In this document: positions 29,865 through 42,400 of the stretch, piece by piece
How positions within the stretch are numbered: the first letter of the stretch is position 1
How the letters are laid out: each line of letters begins with the position of its first letter
Program-made: the position numbers and the translations under genes
Notes under the pieces: model-generated
The model's input: the letters and a program-made list of their open reading frames with translations, nothing else
The model's database searches: none
What the model was told of the DNA's origin: nothing
Assembly (NCBI GenBank): GCA_036245525.1
Contig: BTPG01000005.1
Coordinates: forward strand, 206,386,291 to 206,450,290
From: Semisulcospira habei
Taxonomy: Eukaryota > Mollusca > Gastropoda > Semisulcospiridae
Reading direction: 5' to 3'
DNA: 64,000 nt

Positions 29865-31174
29865 CATGTATCATTATTAGTAGTATTTATTACTGCACAT
29901 AAATAAAGGCAAGACGAAAGAGCTGATAATGGCCGATTCGAATCCAGCAGATGTACGTATTCCAACCAGCCAATGTGCAACCAATCAAGGTGGCCAAGCG
30001 CTTCAAACACCCAAGATCAACACATCAAAACCAAGATACAATCTGACAGTGTAATCTTCATACAAAAAGAGTGATGAATGATTGATGGTGAAGACATTCA
30101 GCATTCATACGTACATAATATCTTCATAACAAGTTCCAATCGGACCTGCGTCTCCGATGCTAATGACCAAACGACAAATACACAACTTGCATGGCTCGCA
30201 GTAACTCAGCCAATAGTACAATCAAACATGCGCATAATGATTTATCAGTTTGACTTTGGTTCAATGCCAAGCTCGTTCAACATGAAAGGTGTGCTGTCTG
30301 CTCCACGGTGTCTCATTTTTCAATGGACAACACTTGCAAAGATACACGCAGAACCTCAGTGTTTTGAGTGACCACCCTACAATAAAACACCTGTCATTAA
30401 CGAAGCCACCTGAATGATGGTCTTTAATGACGGGCGACACTTTCTGCCCTTAAGATATTACCCCTCTTTAAGACCACTTTTCTCTTACACAAAAAGATAG
30501 TTCCTTAAAACAGGTTTTACTGTTTTTGTACAATACCAGAAAAAAGTTGGTCATTTCAGTATCCCTCAAACAAACTGCAAGCAATGGTCAACATCATTGG
30601 GTTATTGAATGTGGGTGAAGTTTGTACGCTGCACATTCTAGCTCGCATTTGGAACTCCTTCCCTCCAGGAGATGCTATCGCTGTCCGAGATATAACGGGA
30701 ACAAATTAAAACTCTGTCATTCCGCAGGCAATACACAGTTGTTGAACAATTCTAAACTGTACCCCCCAGCCCTCAGGATTGCACGTGACTTTCCAGATGA
30801 GCAGATTCACACCTACTGACCTACAGTTCCCTTTGGGGGCAAAACAGGATAGCTCCAACAGTCATGCTGGACTTGCCGTGTTTCGCCTTCAGAGGGCTGT
30901 ACTGCCATAAACTAAGTTTGTGAGTCTGTGCGTGTCAGTCTGGGCGTGCGTATGGTGTTAGTGTTTAAACGTGCTATTTTATATTTTTGTCTAGTCGGGG
31001 ATTTAGCCATGTGGTTTGTTTGATGTGTAATTGAGATATAATTTTTTAACTTTGACCTATGCTCGGCAAGCAAAGGCAAATATCCTTTAGTGGACAAAAA
31101 ACTTCTTGAATCTAGATTAACCCCCTTTACAGTACTACTGGTTGCATTGCTCATGGGGGTGAACTCATTTACAC
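29865..31174. other. No gene recognised
   Basis: Downstream of AQR. It contains one attenuated foldback (30388-30437, CACCTGTCATTAA...TGATGGTCTTTAATGAC) and otherwise no supported feature. Part may be AQR 3' UTR. Confidence 0.4.
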
Positions 31175-31385
31175 TTGACCCATTTAGCCCCGACGCACAA
31201 CAGCTGGAGATGGACTGGCCATGATAATTCAAGGGTAGTGCCAAATTAACTTGATGGTGCCAAGATAATCCAGCACTACCCTTCAATCATCATGTTCAAG
31301 CCATCTGTCCTGCAACTGGTACACCGCTGTAAGGTGACACGCCCCCACAATTTGGGAAATGTAGCTGTGGTGCGAAACGGGTTAA
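31175..31385. mobile_element. Palindromic MITE, degenerate
   Basis: Left boundary TTGACCCATTTAGCCCC (TTGA for TTAA), right boundary GGGTTAA. The central arm has lost part of the GGCGCC core. Confidence 0.65.
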
Positions 31386-31586
31386 TAACTCACAAGGCCT
31401 TTCAAAGCCGCTGAAGAGTGGCTGGAGACAGATCAGCCGTGACAGTTCAGGAGTAGTATCCTTGACCTATCATGGCCAATTTCTCATGGCTGATCTTATC
31501 ACAGCCAACCCATCTGCAGTGTCTTGCGTGTGAAATGTCTTACAGTCACTTTCACAACTGGGAGATGGATGGATTCATTGTGGCAG

Positions 31587-31803
31587 TTAACCCATTTAGC
31601 CCCAACACCCTGCAGCAGGAGATGGATTGATCGTGATAATTCAAGGGTAGTGCCAGATGAGCTTGGCGCCTTCAGGCGCCTAGCTCATCTGGCACTACCC
31701 TTGAATTATCACAATCAAATCCATCTCCTACAACTGGTACATAGTCGTTAGACAACGCATCCAAAAGTTTGGAAATGCGGCCGTGGGGTTAAGAGGGTTA
31801 AAC
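31587..31803. mobile_element. TTAA-bounded palindromic MITE
   Basis: TTAACCCATTTAGCCCC...GGGGTTAAGAGGGTTAA. The core has perfect CTTGGCGCC-TTCA-GGCGCC pairing flanked by TGCCAGATGAG/CTCATCTGGCA. Confidence 0.8.
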
Positions 31804-31834
31804 AGTCACTGAACCATCCCAGTCAACACTGGAG

Positions 31835-31965
31835 TCAACTGAACCCAGACTTTACAGTAGTACAATTGTCTTTCAAGTCCTCCAAGCTGTCTTCATCCCA
31901 AGGTGCAGTACTCATGATTCCTCTCGAGGGCCTCTGCGTCTTGGCGGCTGACGTAGCAGCGTTTT
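31835..31965 (-). CDS. AQR: AQR terminal exon (tentative)
   Basis: Acceptor TTTTCTTACAG|AAAACG. If the alternative donor of exon g is used, the frame gives an acidic tail ([14 protein letters not shown]) and stops at 31835. With the canonical donor the protein would stop after 17 residues. Transcript data would decide. Confidence 0.5.
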
Positions 31966-34900
31966 CTGTAAGAAAAGGAAAAGAATTTGGGGTCTGAATT
32001 ACCTTGAAATGTATATTAAATTATCTGAGTAAATATCCATTATATAAATAATATCAATAGCGGTTATATAGGCGCTTTGCCCAATTCTGCTAATCGGCTC
32101 GAAGCGCCGCAAACTGGACCCAACACGCACACTCGCGTGACACACACACATTCACTCTGAAGACAAACACAGTACAAGATGGACACAGGACATTCATGTG
32201 GTTTGAGGGGTCAGCTCAGCTACTGGGGTTTCAGAAGTTTTGATTGCTTGTGTTTGAAATTTATAAAGTGGCCTGAAACCGGTACCACAGTGGAGGGGGA
32301 GAAAGAGCCGGAGTACCCGGAGAAAGAACCCCAGACGGTCCGCCCGAATTAACGGCGACACTGAAATCCGGTATCGAACCTCGCACCTTTAGCATTGGTG
32401 GCAGGCACCTTTACCACTGCGCCACGGACCGCCCCAATGCATCATCGGAGCTGTGACAAGCTCAATTTTATTATTCTGACGCCTGAACATTGAAATGTTT
32501 GCGATGTCTGTCCATTCGTGTGATATACCGACCTGATTGAATCCCCTCATCCTCATGAGCTGGTCAATTCGGGCATTGTAGAAGTCATAGACAAACTGAG
32601 CCATCTGCGGCATGTCCTCGATGGCCATGGGTGGCTCCTGGGGTGGCTCTTGCACCTGTTGGGATAAAGGTACAACCTGTAGTCAGTGTTGTGGGCGTCT
32701 CGGACGTTCTGAGCCAACTGTGGCATGTCTTAACTCGTTCAACCCCATGGACGTATCTCCCAAATTTTGGAGGCATCATCTATCAACTATGCACCTGTTG
32801 CAGGAGATGGGTCCGACCATGATAATTCAAGGGTAGTGCCAGATTAGCTTGGCGCCGACAGGCGCCAAGCTAATCTGACATTACCCTTGAATTACCATGG
32901 TCGACCCATCTCCTGCTGTAGTGCGTCAGGGCTAAATGGGTTAAACTCTTCATGCAACTCCTGGGGTACCTCTCACACTTGCCACTATATCCAATTAACT
33001 TCACGAGTCAGCATCTAATACTTCACACCACTGGCTGACAGAAGCTTTTTTTTTTTGGTCAGCGATTCCTACAGGAAAGGTGACAAGAAGTGCTATTGAC
33101 AGCCAAAGGGTTAACCAAATCAGCCCTAAAATGCTACAATAAATGTATTGGTAGATTAAGGGTAGTGCCTGATTAGCTTGGAGCCTCCAGACACAAGGTA
33201 ACCTGGCGCCACCGTTGAACTATCATGGTCAATCAATCATGTTTCGGATCTATCGCGGCCTGGAATCTCATGTGCGTGTATGTGCATGCGGTTCAAGCCT
33301 CTGCCGTCAGCAGCACTTTGTGTCACCATTATTCAAGCAGAAATCACTGCAACAAAACGCGCTATTGGAAGCCAATAAGTTAATTATAATTCATGTGTCT
33401 GATGTCCTTCTTTTATTGTGCACAGCACCAAGATGAATTCCCAATGTGTACTGATGAGCAAAAAAAATGCCACATTTTTGGAATAGGAAACACTTTAGTG
33501 TTTCCGATGAATCCAAAAATGTCGCATTTTTTGGGCGCGTCAGTAGATATGGCAATAAAATTGTATCTTATGCATGTGAAAATCCAAAAATGTCGCATTT
33601 TTTGGGCGCGTCAGTAGATATGGCAATAAAATTGTATCTTATGCATGTGAAAAAACAAGAGCACTAGAACTTCACAAAGTGCGCCGTGCGCCCACTGACC
33701 TTTCTCTGTGCTGGAAAGTTTTCTGATGGCACCAGATGCAGCTTGGTGGGACGCGAGGTCAGCTGTCAAACATACAGGCAAGAAATGCGGATTACTGTAA
33801 ATGTATTACAGAGCAAGCCCTGTTTACAGCACCCGCCTGCTGCCAAAAAGTCTTGAAGAGCACGTGTCACCTGTCATTAAAGACCATCCTTTGGGTGACA
33901 ACAGACACCTGAATGATGGGGACTCGAGACGAGTAATATCTATATTCAACTGAATGTCCTTTATATGGGCTCCAGCAGTCAAGCAGTTTAACCTAATTAA
34001 CCCTACAGCCACACTTCCAAAATTTTGGAGCCATCACCTGAAGACTGTGTAACATTTGCAGGAGATGGATTGACCATAATTTAAGGGTAGTGCCAAATTA
34101 GCTTGGCGCCTGATGGCGCCAAGCAAATCTGGCACTACCCTTGAATTATCATGATTGATCCATCTCCTTCTGTAGGGTGTTGGGGCTAAATCTAAGGATT
34201 TAGAGAATACCAAATTCAAAAGATTTACAGAATACACCTTATAAGCCTTTTGCTGTTGAAAAATTACATCAAGAGGAATATTTCCTGTATCGTTTCTGAA
34301 GTAAACAGTGTGATGCAACTGCTTTAAAATATGTATTTTTCTTTAAAATAAATTTTTTCGAAAAATACTTACCGATGGTATTACTGAGAGGAAGATGTAT
34401 TTAACTGACAATTTCAGTCTCCAAAAATTGTTGTGTGTTGCCACACAACCAGGGACGTACCTCTAGCAAGCAGTTACCTAATCCCCCGAGTGTCTCCCTA
34501 TCCTTGGAGTAACCTCCCTTCCAAATCTCGCGAGAGGCCGTTATTTCCAGTTCTATTTGAGCTGACATGCGGCAAGCGGGGAAGGTGGGAGGGAAGTTTG
34601 AGTAATACCATCGGTAAGTATTTTTCGAAAAAATTTATTTTAAAGAAAAATACATTTATTTCTTCAAAATCGTTACCGATGGTATTACTGAGAGGAAGAA
34701 TTAAAAAGAGGGGGAGGGTGCCGCTCTAGGGTCAATACCCCCAGGTAACTGCTTAGCTAGACCCCTGGCCGGGGCACACTCCCGACAATTTCAGTCAAGT
34801 GTTACCTACGGCGCCGCCAGCGCCGGGAGGGAGTGTTGAGCCACGGCAACGTCAACCACCAGAGCCAGGTTGTGCCGCTGGCTGGAGAGGTCACGCAAGT

Positions 34901-37900
34901 AAAAACGGGCGAAAGTAGATTCGGCCAGCCAGCCCACAGCCGCCACAATGTCCTGCATGGCGCAGTTACGGTCGAAATCGACACTCGCGGAGAAAGCCCG
35001 GATCTCGTGTGCCCGAATCCGCAGCCTCGTCGCTCCCGCAGGCGAGAGGTAATTGTAAGCAGAACGGATAACTCCACGCAGCCAAGCGGAGATCGTTTGG
35101 GCGGATATATCGTGCCGGTTCGGAACCAAAGGCAAGAAAAGGCGGGAAATACCCCGCCGTAAGGGCTTTGACCGGCGGAGATAGATTTTTTAACACCCGA
35201 ACCGGATCCTGCTGTCTGTTGAACCGAGCCGTAAGCCCGGAGCTGTAGGCAAGACGAAAGTATGGAGAGAGCGTGGAGCTCACTCACGCGAGAAGATGTG
35301 GCTATGGCCCGCAGGAAGCAGGTCCTCCTCGTCAAGTCTGAGAACCGGGCCAAGTGCAGCGGTTCAAAAAACGAGCAGAGTTGAGCCATGTTATCACCCA
35401 CGCAAGGTCCCAACGTGGGAGTAGTGATCGGGTCACTGGTCGCCGGAGATCAAATGAGCCATGAGGTCAGCGAGGTCCTTGCAAGATCCCAGATCGGGTC
35501 GACCCAAATGGCGGTAAGTGGCAGCCACCATAGAAAGATAACCTCGAATGGTGAAGGGTGGCAAGCCCTGATCCTCGAAGAGCCACAAGAAGAACTCCGC
35601 GAATTGGGGCATAGTCAGAGTTGTGGGGGAGAGGTGTCGCGGCCCACACCACGATAGAAAAACACGCCATTTACCCGCATAAACTTTCCTGGTGGAAGGC
35701 CGTCGAGCTGAAGCGATAGCCGCCACTGCTGCATCCGAGAAACCTCGAGCGGTGAAGGTGCGCCGCACAATTGCCAAGCGTGTAAGAGGAGGCTCTCCTG
35801 GCAAGGTTGAAAAAGATCCTGCCAGGGTTGTTTCAGCAAAATGGTAAGCGTTGGAAGCCATAGCGGGGATCCATGGCGAGACTCAGGAGATCTGTGGTCC
35901 AGGTCTTGTTCCAAGAGAACGTTGCCACCAGAAACAGGACTGCAAGGCAGCCTCTGAGCTTGAGAAGAATCCTGGGTACCAGGACAGACGGAGGGTACGC
36001 ATAGGCCAAGAGACCCTCCCAGGTGATAGAGAGAGCATCCACCGCCCATGCAAGAGAATCTGGAACAGGGGAGACGAAGAGGGGAAGTTGTGCGTTCCAC
36101 CTCGTCGCAAACAGGTCGATCATGGGTGTCTCCCAGTGCCGGCAAATCATCCGAAAAAAGGTCGGGGCGAAGAGCCCACTCGGGTATGGAGACACTGGCC
36201 ATGAAGAGATAAGGAATCTGCCAGCACATTCGGCCGTCCCGGAATGTGATGTGCCTGTACATAGCGAAATGCCCCGATCCCGACACCACACCAGAATATG
36301 GAACAGAAGAATGCAAAGGGAGGGAGAACGGGTCCCGCCCTGCGTCTGAAGATAGGAGACAACCATCGTGTTGTCGGAGAGAACCAAGACTGCCTGGTTG
36401 GTCACGCGTGGTTCCCAAGAGATCAGGGCAAGCCACACTGCTTTGAGCTCCAACCAATTGATGTGTCTGCTCACCAAATCCGGTGACCAAACATCCACTG
36501 TCGTGTTGAAGTCATGGAGCAGGTGAGTGCCCCAACCGGAAAGACTGGCATCCGTGCAGATCGACAGGGAAGGAAGCGGGGGTGCGAGGGGAACCCCCGA
36601 CGCCAACCACGCGGAATCCGTCCACCGAAGGAGATGCGGCCGAACTAAGTGCGACACCGGAACGCAAACCTCCAAATCTCCCGAAGACAGACGCCAAAGA
36701 AGGAGGAGATGAAGTTGAATTGGACGCGAGTAGAGCCGGCCAAGGGGAAGCAAGTCCGCCGCAGCACTGATGAGACCCAAAACTGTAACCACCGTCTCGC
36801 CGGAGCCGCGGAAGCAAGCGACATCCGACGGGCCAAAAGAACCAACTTGTCTAACCGAGCTTGGGGTAGGCGTACCAAGTTCAAGTCGGTCTGAAACTCC
36901 ATTTCAAGGCGGAGAAAATGGCGAGATGGCGATAGGTCCGACTTGCCGAAGTGGGCTAGAAAACCGAGGCGATGGAGAAGGGAAAGCAGGGCGTCCCTGT
37001 CGGTGGTCAAGCAGGTCGCAACCTGATTCCGGAAAAGAAGATCATCGAGGCAGTGGGAGGACGGACTGAGAGACGACCTCCGTGCATGGGAAATCACCGC
37101 ATCCATAATCCTGGTAAAAACCCAGGGATTGAGAGTGAGGCCGAAGGGCATCGCCCGGAATGATACACCACTCCGTGGAAGACGAAGCAAAGGTATCGGT
37201 GGGCCGAAGGGTGTATAGGAACATGAAGGTATGTATCGGCAAGATCCAGACCGACAGCCAAATCCATCGGTTGGACGGCGGCCCGCAGGGCGCGGGTCAT
37301 TTCCATACGATAGGACGGAGCAGGCAAAATTTTTTTTTTTTTTTTTTTGAGAGCGGAAAGGTCTATCACCCCGTCCGACTTGGGGACGATGAAGAGACGA
37401 CTGTAAAAAGCCAGAAAATCTTGTCGCCGGACGAATTCCGTGGCGGATGTGAGAAGCAAGGAAGCCACTTCGTCCTGTAAAGCCGCCACCTTGACGGGAT
37501 CGTTCGGAACCCGAGTCAAAAGCGGGGAGCGGCGAAGAGGTGGAGGGCGAAGAAGCGAGAGGTGAAGACGCTCCGAAATGGTAGAAAGGAGCCATGGGTC
37601 GTCGGGAACAGTGAGACGAAAGATGGTGAGCCATGGGCCAGATGTCCGTATGCGTATCCTTCATGGCTTGCCAAGTGGAGCCAAACAGCAAAGTACCGCC
37701 GATGGGCGCCTGGCGGAGCTGAGCCTTGACTGTCGAAGAAAACCCAGAACAACCAGCAAAAACTGCATCCCGTCTAATTAAATCACAGTTGATGGCGGCA
37801 GCCATCGCATTTGCAGAAGCATGGTACGAAGCCCGATTAGCCACCACCGAAAGAGAATGTAACTCTCGCAGCGGCGCATTAGAGTGTGGATCCCAATGGT

Positions 37901-39379
37901 CTTCAAGAGCGCGTACCATCGCCTTGGTAGCGAGATCGCGGAAGCTGGAGCAGACCAGCGTGTTGCGGATTATGACAGCAGTTTTATCAAAACCGCGAGG
38001 GACCCGGGCAAAAGCGAAGCGGCGTTCACCCACCTGTAAATCCGCCGCATCATCGAGCTAAGGCAAAGGGCACGCAAAAGCCTGAGAGTGACCTGCGTAC
38101 CAACGGTGGGGAAGCGAATGTCTACGCCTTCAGGCCACCGAGTATCGGAAAAGAAGAGAGGCTCTTTGAAGTGCCAATAGGCAATTGCGCCGGGAACGCC
38201 TCCGCCAGATCTCGAAAGCCAGATGGTTGCGGAAGAGATCGGAAATGCTTAGGTTGAAGGGAAACATCCACCGAAGCCGACGCCTTTTGCTTCAGAGGAG
38301 GTGTAGGGAGGCAATTCGGCCCGTCAGCCCATAAATCCGCCGCATTTTCGGCGTCTGGGGGAAGAGAGCGAAGAATGAGGTCGGGGGCCTCGTCCAAGGA
38401 CCGTAGAGTCTCGACACCCGGAGTGAAACAGTCCGAGGACGGAGAACAGCTGTGCTGAGAGTCCGCGGGTAAAGGACTCTAGATGGAGAAAGGTGCGGCA
38501 AAACCCCAAGGTCGAAAGCAGAATCCACCGGATGAAGGCGAAGAACATCCTCTTGAACCGGCGTTGCCAAGCGCCAGGGGAAACAGGACCCTTGGAAAGA
38601 GTAACGATCGCGCGGTGGCTGGAGAGAAGATCGCCGAGGGACGGATGAGGAGTCCAGGTGCCCAGTTCGCCGAGAACTCCTACAGTCATATGAAGAAGAA
38701 TAAGAAGAACGACGCCGTAAGGAAGAGGGCAGATGCTGACAGCTCTCAGGCAAAAGCGGGCGACGAGCAGGAGAACGGGAACGGGACCATGACTGTCCCC
38801 CCTCTGGAGCACGATGAAGGTGGCGTCGACAGCACTGCGAAGGACGTTCGAAGCGAAGGGGATCCACCCGTCATCGAGAGGCGTGTCACGAGCGACGGGG
38901 GGCAGGAGAAACCCAGGGATCACGGTGACAGGGGACGGACGATGGTGTAGGATCCCGAAGGGAAACGTCTGCAATAGGAGAATAAAACCGACGGGAGGGG
39001 TGAGAAATACGCCGAGAGGACGTACCAAGTGTGGCACGAGTGCGCGGTGACTGGCTTTTAGCCAGGGCGCGAGGAGACAGTGGTTGAGACGAAGCGCCGA
39101 GCAACGAGTCGTGATGTGACGACAATTGTTGAAGTTGCGACGGAAAAGTGCAATTGGGTAAAGTCACGTCTGGCTGGAGAGGGCATGCGCCAGGGACTGC
39201 CGATGGTCCTGTCTCCTCTCCCCAAAACGATGGGCTTGACTCCGTTGGAGACCCGTCTTAGAAGGCCGAGTCTGCGGAGCTGGCTGAGTTGCGCGGTGAC
39301 TGGCTTTTAACCAGGGCGCGAGGAGACAGTGGTTGAGCCGAAGCGCCGAGCAACAAGTCGTGATGTGACGACAATTGTT

Positions 39380-39422
<43 letters not shown>

Positions 39423-42400
39423 TGCGATGGAAAAGTGCAATTGAGTAAAGTCACGTCTGGCTGGAGAGGGCACGCGCCAGGGACTGCCGATGGTCGCTGT
39501 CTCCTCCCCCAAATGATGGGGTTGCCTCCGTTGGAGACCCGTCTTAGAAGGCCGGGTCTGCGGGGCTGGCTGCGAAATACGCTCATATGAGCGGGGGCGT
39601 ACATTCTCACCTGGTGTAAAACCACCCGCAGCGGGAGGGAAGGTTTCCAACACCCGCGCCTGAGTGGCAAAGAGCTGCAGAGAAGAAACACCGATAGCGG
39701 CAGAGCTGGTGGTGATAGGGCAAAGAGGAGCTTCGTCGGACTGTACAGGGTGCTGACGACGGTAGAATTTCCACATTTCGGACCAGCGATCTTCTTCCCA
39801 CGAAGCACAAAAATCACAAGTGTGGTTCGATGCACATCCCGAGCCAGGCAGGCAGCACGGATGTAAGTTACTAGGCCACTGGAAATTTTTACAGTTGGGG
39901 CACGTTTTTTAAGAAGAAAACTGCAACAGTGAACAGAGCGGAAATGAAACGCGCGTAGCCCAGAGGCTACGTAACCGAGCAGACGACCGTTAAAACCGAC
40001 AATCGAAGACGAATTCGAAACGAACGGCAAAATGCCGCAAAGCCACGGAAATTGCCCAATTCGCCACAATCATCGCGGGAGGCAATGTCCGAGGCCTTAC
40101 CTGGCCTTGTTAAGACAAACAAGGCCGAAGAACGGACAAAAAAGACGATGATAACAGGAGACTGAGAAAGAAGGATCTAAACAAAATGGCAGTCAAGTAT
40201 GAACTGGAAATAACGGCCTCTCGCGAGATTTGGAAGGGAGGTTACTCCAAGGATAGGGAGACACTCGGGGGATTAGGTAACTGCTTGCTAGAGGTACGTC
40301 CCTGGTTGTGTGGCAACACACAACAATTTTTGGAGACTGAAATTGTCAGTTAAGTACATCTTCCTCTCAGTAATACCATCGGTAACGATTTTGAAGAAAT
40401 AAAGTAATCTGTTGAGATGTGTAACTTGTAAGAAATGTACAGAATAATGCAGTCATGTCTTTTTTTCCAATAAATAAGCAGTCTACAGATAACACGTACA
40501 CTGGAAACATGTCCTGTACATTCGGTCATTTCACATTATAACAAGACGAGGATTTCATCCCAAAGCCTACCATATTGTTTTGAGCTCAAATGCGTTTTTC
40601 TTTTAGAAACATTCAGAGTTGTTCCTGTTTTTAAGCTAATCTGAGGCCTACCCACCCAAAACGTCATCTGCATACTACTGAACGAGCTCTGCCCAGCCCC
40701 ATCTCAAACACAAACAAACTACAAGGGGTGTGCAGCTTCTCAGCAGCCTGATAATGCATAATGCACCATAGTAATGAGGCACTACTTACCCTGTTGAACG
40801 CGGGCGTGAGTTCAAAGCAGTTGCTGAAGAGGGACACCCGGGCAAAGATGTAGAGACCCAGACGGGCACGCGACATGGCCACCACCAGACGACGCACATC
40901 CCTACACAAATGGACGACAATCAATAAATATTGCAGTGAATTCTGGAAATACGTAACAAAATGCCAGGAACTTCTGAAAAAACATAGATATTTCCAACTT
41001 GAACCCATGACATCCTCATGCTGACTTTTAACAATCTGCTTATTGTTCTATGAAGGGTAAATTAAAGATTAGCAGATAGATCAACCATTTTAGTTCAAGG
41101 GTGATGCCAGAATAGCTTGGCGCCAGAGGCGCCAAGCTATTCTGGCACCACCCTTGAACTATCGTCGTCAAATTAATTTCAAGCAGCAGTGCATCAGAAT
41201 GAAAAGGGTTAACAGAAGCTGTCAGTGCATGCATGTAGGACTATCATTTATACAGACATGAAGCAATAGGTACCATTCGCATGCACTACACACATCCACA
41301 GGGGTGAATCAACAGCCATCATCTACATGCAGACATCCATCAACACCTACTTCTGCACAGTTATTTACAAAGCGGTCACACTGATTGTACTATGACAGGA
41401 ACTGTTTTCAATGATCACCCTTACGAGAAATCACCTCTCACCATCATTTAGGTGGCTGTAGCCGCTTAAATGATTGTTCTTAATGACTGGGGACATTTGT
41501 CATTCAAGATTTCTCTTCATCTTTCGTCTTGGGCAAAAAAAGGTGGTTCCTTAACCCATTCACCAACAGGGCCCTACAGCAGGAGATGTACTGAATATGA
41601 TAATTCAAGATTAGTGCCAGATTAGATTAGCTTGGCGCCTTCAGGCGCCAAGCTAATCTGGCACTAACCTTAAATTATCATGGTCAGCACCAAGCTAATC
41701 TGGCACTAACCTTGAATTATCATGGTCAGTCTGTCTCCTGTAAGTGGCACATAGTCGTTAGGTAACACTTATAAAAATTTGGAAAATGCAGCCGTGGGGT
41801 TACATGGGTGAAAACAGGTTCAAGTTCTAGAGAAACGAAAAAGTGAATGCCTGACCTGAGATGCCCCACAGTTCTGGTCCTGACCAGCGAGAGAATGATG
41901 TAGTCGTTTTGTTGACCCTGGTAACGATCCACCGTCGTCACCTGTCAAAAACAAACCATGGTTATGATGTGTCCCCATGTACTTAGGTCAGTTGGCTAGA
42001 CGCTTGTTCGCAGCATGACGAATTTCACATTTTGCTCGCGCTTTGAACACTAACAAAACTCAGCAACTGTGTCCCTTTTGCAATATATAAAGTAACTTGA
42101 ATATGTGCAAGTCTTTCAGACACAAGGTCCAAAATCACAGACCAGCTCACAGATAGTTTAACCCATTTAGCCCCGAGTCCCTACAGCAGGAGACTGACCG
42201 ACCATGATAATTAATTCAAGGGTAGTGCCAGATTAGCTTGGCGCCTTCAGGCGCCAAGCCAATCTGGCACTACCCTTGAATTATCATGGTCAATCCATCT
42301 CCTGCAACTGGTACATAGTCATTAGGCAACACCTCCAAAATGTTAAAAATGGGACCTTGGGGCTAAAAGGGTTTAACAGTAGAAACCTGTTTTGAGCAAA

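Larger units (their letters stand above)
34331..40403 (-). mobile_element. DIRS-type tyrosine-recombinase retrotransposon
   Basis: Inverted terminal repeats of 183 bp at 34371-34553 and 40201-40383 differ at one or two positions. An internal complementary region (34604-34695) contains, inverted and joined, both element tips (34331-34370 and 40384-40403), exactly the DIRS arrangement used to circularise. Genes on the minus strand run Gag-like, RT, RNase H, tyrosine recombinase. It lies in the AQR intron between exons e and f in the same transcriptional sense. No flanking TSD is visible, as expected for recombinase-mediated insertion. Confidence 0.93.

Noticed and set aside
32370..32424. Functional tRNA gene
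   Set aside because: A and B boxes are present, but there is no full cloverleaf and it is joined to a SINE body.
34833..38950. Several plus-strand open frames across the DIRS element
   Set aside because: Antisense shadows of the minus-strand RT, RNase H and recombinase.
38324..39037. Hydrophobic 237-residue minus-strand frame in DIRS
   Set aside because: It overlaps the Arg/Ser-rich frame that fits DIRS Gag better. Composition suggests an out-of-frame shadow.
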